The notes under the pieces are model-generated. The model was not told where the DNA came from and ran no database searches. It saw only the letters and a program-made list of their open reading frames with translations. A DNA stretch of 15,172 nt, taken from positions 1 through 15,172 of the forward strand of contig JAIRSS010000082.1 of assembly GCA_031255315.1 (NCBI GenBank), written 5' to 3'. A program made the position numbers and the translations under genes. The stretch is from Spirochaetaceae bacterium (lineage in GTDB: Bacteria > Spirochaetota > Spirochaetia > Treponematales > Breznakiellaceae). Shown piece by piece: positions 1 through 6,889 of this stretch (its first letter is position 1; the number at the start of each line of letters is the position of its first letter).

Positions 1-379
1 AGGGGCATAGCCAGGGTTTTACGCCGGGATTTTTCCCCGCTTTCTACGGCAAAGTCCCGTTTTGGGCGTCCAAGAAGATCAGCAAAGAAGGCGATAAGCG
101 CTGTATTGGCCTTTCCCCCTTCGGGAGCGGCGGCTATCCTCACGCCGAGCCGTTGGTCTTTGAGGCCCGTCAGACACGACCTGGACGCGCTGGGCTGTAC
201 CTTCAGGTTCACCAGCAAACGGACACCGGAAACACGGATACACGATTCCATATACGTGAGTATATGCCGGTACGCGGGAAAAATAAATACCGCCGGGACC
301 CGCTCAGAACCGCACCGCCCCGGACGGGCCGCCGAACACCTCAGCCGCTTTACGTACCGCGTCGGTAACATAATCATAG
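1..379. other. Unassigned, probably decayed region at the left edge
   Basis: No intact gene could be supported here. One plus-strand frame is open from the window edge to 368 and begins with GHSQGFTPGFFPAFYGK, but I do not recognise it and it has no start inside the window. The frame that encodes the nitrogenase-like fragment further right is broken here by TAA at 371-373 and TAG at 377-379, and by further stops upstream. A short minus-strand reading frame (ATG at 385, about 26 codons) is also present. High G+C DNA gives many chance open frames, so none is called. The stretch most likely holds the degraded upstream part of the nitrogenase-like gene or an unrelated gene entering from the left. 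Confidence 0.4.
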
Positions 380-826
380 GTCATAAAAATCGGTCTGGTT
401 TCCAAAGAGCTTTTTATTACCGACAACACTCCCGAACTGTTCCAAAAGCCGATACAGGAAACCGCCGCCGGGTTTTCCGCTAAACGGAAGGTCTCCGTTG
501 AGTTTCAACCCGACGCGGGCCTTGCCCAGGCAGCAATACTCCAGGCGAACCATGAAGGCCGGGGGCTTATCATCGGTAGCGGCTGGGACAAGGACCTGGC
601 CCGGCAAAAAGGCTGTGATTTCCTTTCCGCAGCTCTGCCGTCCCCCTATCGGCTCGTCATGGCTGCGGGATATGCGGGCTACCGGGGGGGCTTAAGGCTT
701 ATTGAGGATATATACAATACCGCCCTTGCCACCTACCGGGCGTTTGTTGGGCTTATTGGTTTTACGTCACATTGTGCCGCAAAAACCACCATTTATGGCC
801 TGCTTTGGCGGTTTGTAGAGGAATGA
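380..826 (+). pseudogene. C-terminal fragment of a nitrogenase component 1 (NifK/AnfK-like) protein
   Basis: This 148-residue frame has no start codon of its own: it opens directly after in-frame stops at 371-373 and 377-379 and ends at TGA 824-826. It contains LFITDNTPELF, then FQPDAGLAQAAIL, then IIGSGWDKDLARQ, and finally RLVMAAGYAGYRGGLRLIED. In nitrogenase component 1 beta-type proteins (NifK, AnfK, VnfK and relatives) the C-terminal Rossmann-like domain ends with the same series: a strand reporting an intended binding site, a GxSxxKDLA helix, a PxxxRLV segment, and a GYxGGLxLxEDIY helix. Full-length family members are about 450 residues, so roughly two thirds is missing. The family normally holds metal clusters in the lost N-terminal part, so this fragment cannot be a working enzyme subunit. 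A programmed or sequencing frameshift joining it to upstream DNA is the alternative. The paralogous nitrogenase-like reductases cannot be excluded. Confidence 0.7.
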
Positions 827-865
827 AAAAAGGCCGTCCTAAAACACGACGTTTTGGGACAGCCT
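826..865 (-). terminator. Rho-independent terminator of pta
   Basis: Read on the minus strand, a 10-bp stem (836-845 with 851-860, one G-U pair, 5-base loop) is extended by AGGC/GCCT pairing (831-834 with 862-865) around a one-base mismatch. It is followed by a run of Ts (complement of As at 826-831). It lies about 30 bases after the pta stop codon, the expected place for its terminator. It abuts the stop codon of the nitrogenase-like relic on the other strand. Confidence 0.8.
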
Positions 866-893
866 CTGGGATTAACGGTTTTTCAGCCCGGGC

Positions 894-1892
894 TTACTTC
901 ACCCGCGCCAGCGTAACCGCCGCGGAACCGACGATGTCCTCCACCGACGCGCCCCCAGAACGGTCGCTGACGGGCGTGGCAAAGCCCTGGCGGAAGGGGC
1001 CGAAGGCTTCGGCTTTACCCAGGCGCTGGACTAATTTGGACCCAATGTTGCCCGCCCCCAGATCGGGGAAGACCAGGGTGTTGACTTTTCCCCTGACGGG
1101 GCTGCCGGGGGCTTTTTTGTCCGTTACCGAGGGGATCAGGGCGGCGTCCGCCTGGAGTTCTCCGTCAACGGCGAGGCCGGGGGCTTTGGCTTTCACCAGC
1201 CCCAGCGCCTCCGTTACTTTGAGTATATCGGCGTGCTTGCCGCCTGAACCCTTGGTTGAAAACGAGAGGAGGGCGACCGCCGGCTCCGCGTCCAGGAACT
1301 CCCGGCAGGACTGGGCGGCGGATATGGCGATTTCCGCGAGCTGCTCCGCGGTGGGGTCGGGGACCACGGCACAGTCCGAGAAGATGAGCGCCCCGTCGAT
1401 TCCCCAGGTAGAGTCGGGGGTTTGCATAACAAAGCAGGAAGAGGCGGTCTTGGACCCCGGAGTAGTCCCGATGATGGTAAGCCCCGCCCGCAGTACATCG
1501 GCGGTGGCGCTCTCCGCCCCGGCCACCATAGCGTCCGCGTCGCCCAGATGAACCATCATGGCGCCCCAACGCAGGAAATGGAGAATGTCCTTTTTCGCCT
1601 GTTCTTCGGTCATGCCTTTGTGCTTCCGAAGTTCATACAGTTCATGGGCGTATTTTTCCGCCAGAGGAGACTGCGCAGGATCCGCCAGGACGATGCCCGC
1701 AAGTCCGACCCCTTCCGCTTCAGCGGCTTTCCGAATATCCGCTTCGGCGCCCACCAGGGTAACCGAGGCCGCAAGACCCTCGTCAAAGATGATCCGGGCG
1801 GCTTTGAGGGTCCGCGGTTCGGTTCCTTCGGCCAAGACCAGCCGTTTTTGCAGGGCTTTGGCTTTATTTTTCATATCGCTGACAAAATTCAT
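894..1892 (-). CDS. pta: Phosphate acetyltransferase
   Basis: Pta interconverts acetyl-CoA plus phosphate and acetyl phosphate plus CoA in the cytoplasm, the step before acetate kinase in acetate formation. The 332-residue product has the length of the short class of Pta, lacking the N-terminal DRTGG/P-loop extension of the long enterobacterial form. Family landmarks are visible: LAEGTEPR near residue 20, GDADAMVAGA at 117-126, SFSTKGS at 210-216, DGELQADAA at 243-251, FPDLGAGNIGSK at 275-286 and SDRSGG at 309-314. ATG at 1892 is preceded by AAGGAG at good distance. It has its own perfect -10 hexamer and a strong terminator, so it can be transcribed apart from rimO, whose stop lies 156 bases upstream. 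No acetate kinase gene is next to it. A phosphate butyryltransferase is less likely given these motifs. Confidence 0.93.
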   Translation of the reverse strand: MNFVSDMKNKAKALQKRLVLAEGTEPRTLKAARIIFDEGLAASVTLVGAEADIRKAAEAEGVGLAGIVLADPAQSPLAEKYAHELYELRKHKGMTEEQAKKDILHFLRWGAMMVHLGDADAMVAGAESATADVLRAGLTIIGTTPGSKTASSCFVMQTPDSTWGIDGALIFSDCAVVPDPTAEQLAEIAISAAQSCREFLDAEPAVALLSFSTKGSGGKHADILKVTEALGLVKAKAPGLAVDGELQADAALIPSVTDKKAPGSPVRGKVNTLVFPDLGAGNIGSKLVQRLGKAEAFGPFRQGFATPVSDRSGGASVEDIVGSAAVTLARVK

Positions 1893-1929
1893 GAATTGCT
1901 CCTTATGTACGATGGTAATGATATGTTTT

Positions 1930-1935
1930 ATTATA
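1930..1935 (-). promoter_or_regulatory. Predicted -10 box for pta
   Basis: A perfect TATAAT on the minus strand lies 38 bases upstream of the pta start codon, giving a leader of about 30 bases. No convincing -35 hexamer sits 16-18 bases further upstream (TTGCAA is present but 24 bases away), so the call rests on the -10 match and position. Confidence 0.45.
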
Positions 1936-2048
1936 CAGCATATCCCTTTCCCCGCTGGTTTGCAAGTTTAAAGCACCGGAATCCCAGAGCCGGCGCATAT
2001 AAAATAAAGGAGAAAAGCGGTATACTTGGCATGGTATTCTGGTCGGAA

Positions 2049-3392
2049 TTACGTTCTGACTTCCAGATCCAATCCGGCGCGGGCGAAAACCACGCCCCGG
2101 ACGAAGGTTCCCGGTTCAAGAGGATCATCCGCGCTGATTACGGCGGCGCCGTCTACTTCGGGGGCCTGACAGGGAAGACGGCCCAGATACAGCCCCTCCT
2201 CGCCGTGTATTTGTTCCTCTACCAGAACATATTCTGTGGAGCCGATAAACCGATCCATCCGTTCCTGGGTAATGGGGATCTGCTTTTCCTCAACCAGACG
2301 TTTCCGGACTTCCGCAAGCCGCCGGGGAACCCGGCCTTTCAGGGAATACGCGGGGGTGCCCTCCTCCAGGGAATAAACAAAAGCGCCCGCCCAGTCGAGC
2401 CGGGCCCGATCCTGAAAATCCAGAAGGGCCTGAAAGTCTTCTTCAGTTTCGCCCGGAAAGCCCAGAAGAAAAGTCGAACGAATCGCCGCGCCGGGCAGGG
2501 CGGAACGAATGGAGGCGATACGGCGCAGGTAGGATTCGGCAGTACCCCGGCGGTTCATAGCCCGGAGTATACGGGCCGACCCATGCTGAAAGGGAAGGTC
2601 AAAATAGGGAAGGAACCGCCCGTCGCAGCGGCAGAGTTCCAGAATGGATGGGGGAAAATTATCCGGATGTATATAGAGAAGCCGCACCCAGAAACGGCCT
2701 TCCAGGGTGGAGAGGGCTTCCAGCAGTCCCGGGAGCCCGCCGTCATTGTGTCCAGCGGAAAGCCTGTCGGCGCCAAAGGATCCCAAGTCCTGACCTATGA
2801 GGCAGAGTTCCCTGACGCCCCGGTCCAGGAGGCGGCGGCATTCTGAGAGAATATCGGGGACAGACCGGGACCGCAGGGGGCCGCGTATACCCGGTATGGC
2901 GCAAAAAGAACAGCGGTTGTTACAACCTTCGGCGATCTTCACATAGGCGGAGCCGGGAAGGGAAAGAAGGGGGCGGTCTCCCGGCAGCGGGGCCGTCTCA
3001 GGCGGGAGGGCTCCCGCCGCGTCCCCGGTCAGAACAGGGCGGTCCCCCCTTTCCATGACGGCGGAAACGGCCCAAGCCGCCAGGGAAAGGTCGGCGTTGC
3101 CGAAAAAACCGTCCGCTTCGGTAAGGGATTCCGTCAGTTCCGCTGCGTACCGCTGGGCGAGGCAGCCGGCAAGGAGGATCTTCTTCTGGGGATACATACG
3201 CCGGTACGCGAGAACCGCATTAATTGATTCCTGTTTAGCGCTCTCAATGAAACCACAAGAATTGATGATGATGAGGTCCGCTCCCGCGGAATCGGCGGCC
3301 CGTTCCCAGCCGGCGTTGCCAAGAACCGCCATCATGGTTTCAGCGTCGACCTGATTTTTTACGCATCCAAACGGATCGAGATAATACTGCAA
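2049..3392 (-). CDS. rimO: Ribosomal protein S12 methylthiotransferase RimO
   Basis: RimO is a radical-SAM enzyme that adds a methylthio group to a conserved aspartate of ribosomal protein S12. The 447-residue protein has the family order: an N-terminal UPF0004 domain with three cluster cysteines (FGC at residue 10, NSCGF at 46, AGCLAQR at 77), then the radical-SAM cysteines in CNNRCSFC (157, 161, 164), and a C-terminal TRAM domain ending in the LDLEVR segment. The opening FGCVKNQVDAE matches the RimO branch (GCxKNxVD) better than MiaB or MtaB. The start appears to be TTG at 3392, seven bases after AGGA; no ATG fits the conserved N-terminus. It lies 34 bases downstream of rodZ and probably shares its transcript. 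A short palindrome (3410-3424) occupies that gap. Confidence 0.92.
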   Translation of the reverse strand: MQYYLDPFGCVKNQVDAETMMAVLGNAGWERAADSAGADLIIINSCGFIESAKQESINAVLAYRRMYPQKKILLAGCLAQRYAAELTESLTEADGFFGNADLSLAAWAVSAVMERGDRPVLTGDAAGALPPETAPLPGDRPLLSLPGSAYVKIAEGCNNRCSFCAIPGIRGPLRSRSVPDILSECRRLLDRGVRELCLIGQDLGSFGADRLSAGHNDGGLPGLLEALSTLEGRFWVRLLYIHPDNFPPSILELCRCDGRFLPYFDLPFQHGSARILRAMNRRGTAESYLRRIASIRSALPGAAIRSTFLLGFPGETEEDFQALLDFQDRARLDWAGAFVYSLEEGTPAYSLKGRVPRRLAEVRKRLVEEKQIPITQERMDRFIGSTEYVLVEEQIHGEEGLYLGRLPCQAPEVDGAAVISADDPLEPGTFVRGVVFARAGLDLEVRT

Positions 3393-3426
3393 GCCGAATT
3401 CCTAGGATGCCGTCCCCGGGACGGTA

Positions 3427-4545
3427 TTATTCAAGACGGAGCAGCGCCAGACGGAACCGCCCGTCCTCGTCTCGTATCCAGCGTATATCGGCCACCACCA
3501 CTTCACCAGCGCCCCCTATATCCAGCGGCACGGTCCGTCCGCCGCCTATCACCTGGATCCTCACCGCCGCCGCGTTGGATACCCACAAGCGTACGCCGTT
3601 CTGAGCCTGAATGGACAGTTCATCAGAACGCTGGAAATACCGCTCGTTTCTACCCCGCCGGTCCCGTTCAGCCAGAATTTCCCAGCGGAACATACAATAA
3701 CCCTGGAAAGCCGCCTGAACCGTGAAGGGGTACGAGTTGGGAGACGTGAAGACGACTACCGGAGCGCTGGTTTCCGGCCCCCTTCCGGGTGCGGAAAGAT
3801 TCGCGGCGTCTCCGGCTCCGGCAAAACTCGTTTCACCAGATTCCAGATCGGCTGAGGCATAATCCATATCGAAACGGAGCAACGCGCCGGCGGCGCTGTT
3901 GTGTTTTTCAAAATCAGCGGCGGTAATCCGTACATCAAGACGCCCGTCCTCGTTAAGGTCTACCCCCGCTTCCTGCCCCAGATCCAGCATGAGCTGAATA
4001 TCCGGCGGAACGGCTATCGTAAGGGTTTCTCCAAGATTGGCCAGTTCCAGTTTATACTGTTCCGGCCCTAAAGAAACCAGTACGGAATCCCCCCGGTACA
4101 AACGGCGTTCCAGGGAATTCCCCTCCAGTTCATATTCAACCGCCTGCCTGGGTTCAGGGGGCGCGGCGGCGGCAGGCGCGGGGCGGGTCCAAAAATAATA
4201 AAAAACGCCCCCCCCTAGGGCAAGACCCGCCAAAACAATCCCCACGATGCGGATTACCTTACCAATCCGGGGAGATGAATGCAGAAGCTCCTCTACCGGG
4301 ACGGGAACTTCCTGAATTTTCAGCGCCCGGTAACCTGCCAGAAGTCCTTCGGCATCCAGCCCAAGGTATTCCCCGTAATTCCGCAGAAAACCCAAAAGAT
4401 AGGGTTCCCCCGGGAAAACAGCAAACTCTTCGTTTTCAAGAGCTTCTATATACCGGCTCGCGATATTAGTATCACGGCACACCTGCTCAATAGTATATCC
4501 CTTCGTTTCACGGACGTTTTTTAGTTTAACTCCCAGGGACTCCAC
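3427..4545 (-). CDS. rodZ: RodZ-like cytoskeletal/cell-shape protein
   Basis: RodZ is a bitopic inner-membrane protein that links MreB filaments to the wall-elongation machinery. The predicted 372-residue product shows its layout: an N-terminal HTH_25-type helix-turn-helix (residues about 3-72, with GVKLKNVRETKGYTIEQV and FPGEPYLLGFLRNY), a basic stretch and a single membrane helix at about 96-119 (VIRIVGIVLAGLALGGGVFYYF). A Pro/Ala-rich linker and a periplasmic region of about 245 residues follow. Start GTG at 4545 was chosen because AGGAGGAGG lies five bases upstream; the frame stays open to an ATG at 4620 but the extension is not conserved-looking. The C-terminal region is longer than in many RodZ proteins and contains SPNSYPFTVQAAFQGYCMFRWEI, comparable to the DUF4115 domain. 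Neighbours rimO and the LolA-like gene fit an envelope/growth operon. Confidence 0.85.
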   Translation of the reverse strand: MESLGVKLKNVRETKGYTIEQVCRDTNIASRYIEALENEEFAVFPGEPYLLGFLRNYGEYLGLDAEGLLAGYRALKIQEVPVPVEELLHSSPRIGKVIRIVGIVLAGLALGGGVFYYFWTRPAPAAAAPPEPRQAVEYELEGNSLERRLYRGDSVLVSLGPEQYKLELANLGETLTIAVPPDIQLMLDLGQEAGVDLNEDGRLDVRITAADFEKHNSAAGALLRFDMDYASADLESGETSFAGAGDAANLSAPGRGPETSAPVVVFTSPNSYPFTVQAAFQGYCMFRWEILAERDRRGRNERYFQRSDELSIQAQNGVRLWVSNAAAVRIQVIGGGRTVPLDIGGAGEVVVADIRWIRDEDGRFRLALLRLE

Positions 4546-4652
4546 CAAATCCTCCTCCTGCGCCGCAATCAGAGCGGAACGGGCGTCCCGCAACAAGCGG
4601 CATGGACCAATCGGCGCCATGTATCATGTAATTACTCTCCAGCGGCATCCGT

Positions 4653-5369
4653 TCAATCCGCATCTCTAAACAAAAAGTTATTATATAGATTTGCCGAAGC
4701 GGGCGAATCATACAAGAAACGCTGTTCGGGAATACCCTGGTTTATCTTAACATTCGAAAAATCAAACCGGACCAAACTTTCCGCAATGGTCCTGCCCTCC
4801 ATACGCCGGATAAAATACGTTTGAGGATTTATATAGAGGATAATCTCCCTGAACCCCTCGGAAATATTCCGCCTGGTAAGCCGCAGGCGTACTACCGTCT
4901 CACCGGACTCGGCGTCCAGCGGCTCCGGCGCCGGGCCTGTGATGAACGCGGGGAGGTAATTCCGTCTCAGCAGGACAAGCCCCTGGGCTGTGGCCAGGGA
5001 CGCGCCGCTCGCCCCGGTACGCCTTCCCCCGCTGATGCTCTGATTCAAAATCGCCCGGTATTCAGGCAGGTACACCGTCAACATCTCCCCGTCAAACACA
5101 ATAACCTGTTCAGAGGGAGTGGTAAAATCGATCCGTAAAAACGAGGGAACAAGATGGCTCACCGTTCCGTACATAGTGCTGTTCCCGGATCGTATCGTAA
5201 TTCTGGCCTCATAATCCCGAATTCCGCCATAGCGCTCGGCAACCAGTTCCAAATACCGTTCGGCGGTAACGATCTCCTGAGCGGCTGGAGCAAGGACCCC
5301 GATCAACAACGGATGAACGATTAAAAAAACAGATTTCCAAAAATTGAATTTCAACGAACAAGATTTCAT
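4653..5369 (-). CDS. LolA-like outer-membrane lipoprotein carrier
   Basis: This is a predicted periplasmic lipoprotein-sorting protein. LolA binds lipoproteins released from the inner membrane in a half-barrel cavity and hands them to the outer membrane. The 238-residue reading from ATG 5369 begins with a signal peptide (KSVFLIVHPLLIGVLA, probable cleavage after APAA near residue 30). It then shows the family pattern: an amphipathic N-terminal helix (AERYLELVAERYGGI), alternating beta strands (DYEARITIRSG, FLRIDFTTPSEQVIVFDGEMLTVYLPEYRAIL) and a late FIRRMEG/FDFSNVKIN segment. The overall length fits (LolA about 180-230). A TTG at 5384 is an alternative start; GGAG sits just before it, too close for TTG and somewhat far for ATG, so the start is uncertain. 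No LolB or LolCDE gene is in the window. The gene lies between the acyltransferase and rodZ on the same strand. Confidence 0.78.
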   Translation of the reverse strand: MKSCSLKFNFWKSVFLIVHPLLIGVLAPAAQEIVTAERYLELVAERYGGIRDYEARITIRSGNSTMYGTVSHLVPSFLRIDFTTPSEQVIVFDGEMLTVYLPEYRAILNQSISGGRRTGASGASLATAQGLVLLRRNYLPAFITGPAPEPLDAESGETVVRLRLTRRNISEGFREIILYINPQTYFIRRMEGRTIAESLVRFDFSNVKINQGIPEQRFLYDSPASANLYNNFLFRDAD

Positions 5370-5487
5370 ACGATGTGTATACAATACTCCGGAAGGGCAA
5401 AAACCTCAAGTAGCTGAAACCGCTGGGAATGTACGCAAGCGGCATGTACGCCGAACTTGTTCCAAAATTTCAATTTGGCTCAAGCAG

Positions 5488-5509
5488 CCCGCCGGGGCCT
5501 CATAGCGGG
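5488..5509 (-). terminator. GC-rich hairpin behind the acyltransferase gene
   Basis: Immediately after the acyltransferase stop codon the minus strand can fold GCCCGC with GCGGGC around a 12-base loop. The T tract that follows is poor, so it may be a weak terminator or only a transcript-stabilising structure between two cistrons. Confidence 0.35.
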
Positions 5510-5511
5510 CC

Positions 5512-6870
5512 TTAGCCGGCGTTCAAAACCGCATAAGTATCCTGAAGCCGGGCAAGCAGCTTCCGTACCGTCTCTTTCCGGTCCTGCCGGTATTCTTCCA
5601 GCGCGGCGTTCAGGTTGATAACCGGCCCCGCCTGAATAGTAACGCTCCGGGGATGAATATTTATCCGGTTGGCGAACGCGCCCCCCATAGTACGGTTCGC
5701 GAAGTCCCAGAGGTTTTGGATATATTCGATCTTCAAATTCAGGGGCGCGTCCTCGCCGGGAGGCGGGTCCCGGAAATACCAGGTAAAATCAGCGATTTCC
5801 AGGTGGCGGGCGGCATGCCACGCTTCGCCGGCCCGAAGATCCTCCACCGCCTGTTCCAGGGCCGTTCCCTTTTTTTCTCCCGCCGCTTTTCCCGGAACAA
5901 AAATACCGTCCCAGCACATCTGCCTGAGGTAGTACATCCGGCTGAAATGTTCTTCCCGGGTTTTCTGAATGCCAAGCATAGCGGAACAGGAATCCAGGGC
6001 CGCTTCGATCACAAGCGCAACCCGCTTCTCCCACGAAATACCAGGGGCGTCCGGCGTTACGGCGATGCCGTAACGTGTTTCGTTGAGGCTCAGAATGGCT
6101 TCCCGGCACCGGAGAAACCGGCCCATAATATCCCCTTCGCCGGACGCTGTATTGTTCAGGCCGCAGAGGGCTTCCACTTTACGCAACAGACCCGCCATTG
6201 CCTTCTCCGCCCCCCTGCCGTAGGTAAGCCGCAACGCGACAGGCAAGACTTCTACGGGCAGCGGCTTTCCCGAATCGTTTAGGCGCTTCGCCGCCCCAAG
6301 ACCTATGCGGACAACTCCCGGTTCCAACCGGGGCGTTCCGTAGACCGTGTAACTTACCTGGCCCTCCGGCGCAATCCCAACAGGATAGGGGCCCTCGGCA
6401 AGGGCGGAATAAATCCCCGCCAGCCCTTTGGAATCAAGTTTCGCGTGGTGAACCGGGAGAGCGCCCAAGAGAGGCATGACGATCCTCGCCGCCGGCCCTC
6501 CCCAACGAAGCACCTCGTAGCCGTATACAAAGCGGATCCGGGGGCTCACAGGCAGCCGGATGCCCCGCCGCGCCGCCGTCCGCCGGAGTTTGTAGAGGAC
6601 AAACCACATGAGCACCTGCGGCTCGAACCCGTAGGGATGCCGGAAAGCCACAATACACCGGCTTTTCCCTTCAAGCGCCCGGCGGAACGTGTGGATGAAC
6701 AATGACGACGGTTCCAGTCTGACTTTTGCCGCGCCGATGAAAAAGGCAAGGTAGAACCGGGCCGCGAAACGCAGGATGCCTATCGCCATTCTGGATATTC
6801 TTGATTCAGGCGCTTTAATGGCTGGATACGCCCTCGTTACCGGCCTGTACCGTGGTCTTTTCATGCGCAT
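5512..6870 (-). CDS. PlsC-like 1-acyl-glycerol-phosphate acyltransferase family protein
   Basis: The 452-residue product resembles the PlsC/glycerolphosphate acyltransferase superfamily, membrane-associated enzymes that transfer an acyl chain to phospholipid precursors. Block I appears as FRHPYGFEP (His78; Glu83 where the usual H-x4-D has Asp), block III as IAPEGQVSYT (168-170 for the PEG core) and block IV as VLPVAL (208-213). A hydrophobic segment around 28-46 could anchor the N-terminus. A C-terminal region of about 230 residues follows the acyltransferase core with no domain I recognise. Start ATG 6870 has AGAGGAAG four bases upstream; ATG 6864, six bases later, is an equally plausible start. 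The frame is open to 7161 but that would overlap the aldo/keto reductase. The gene begins 19 bases after that reductase's stop, indicating an operon. Substrate is unknown. Confidence 0.72.
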   Translation of the reverse strand: MRMKRPRYRPVTRAYPAIKAPESRISRMAIGILRFAARFYLAFFIGAAKVRLEPSSLFIHTFRRALEGKSRCIVAFRHPYGFEPQVLMWFVLYKLRRTAARRGIRLPVSPRIRFVYGYEVLRWGGPAARIVMPLLGALPVHHAKLDSKGLAGIYSALAEGPYPVGIAPEGQVSYTVYGTPRLEPGVVRIGLGAAKRLNDSGKPLPVEVLPVALRLTYGRGAEKAMAGLLRKVEALCGLNNTASGEGDIMGRFLRCREAILSLNETRYGIAVTPDAPGISWEKRVALVIEAALDSCSAMLGIQKTREEHFSRMYYLRQMCWDGIFVPGKAAGEKKGTALEQAVEDLRAGEAWHAARHLEIADFTWYFRDPPPGEDAPLNLKIEYIQNLWDFANRTMGGAFANRINIHPRSVTIQAGPVINLNAALEEYRQDRKETVRKLLARLQDTYAVLNAG

Positions 6871-6889
6871 TGCTTCCTCTTGGAACCCG

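Noticed and set aside
374..607. Minus-strand frame of 77 codons at the left edge
   Set aside because: Antisense to the nitrogenase-like fragment, which has far better family resemblance.
772..1551. Plus-strand frame of 259 codons
   Set aside because: Antisense to pta; composition is Ser/Ala/Pro-rich shadow of a high G+C gene.
1422..2846. Long plus-strand frame of 474 codons
   Set aside because: It runs antisense to pta and rimO, whose products match families over their full length; its own translation is Gly/Arg/Phe-rich without recognisable motifs.
3410..3424. Palindrome between rodZ and rimO as a terminator
   Set aside because: Stem is six bases with a tiny loop and is not followed by a T run; rimO needs read-through for expression.
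4546..4620. Longer rodZ start at ATG 4620
   Set aside because: The extra 25 residues are not RodZ-like and the strong AGGAGGAGG site points to GTG 4545.
5653..6282. Plus-strand frame of 209 codons
   Set aside because: Antisense shadow of the acyltransferase gene, no motif and no ribosome binding site.
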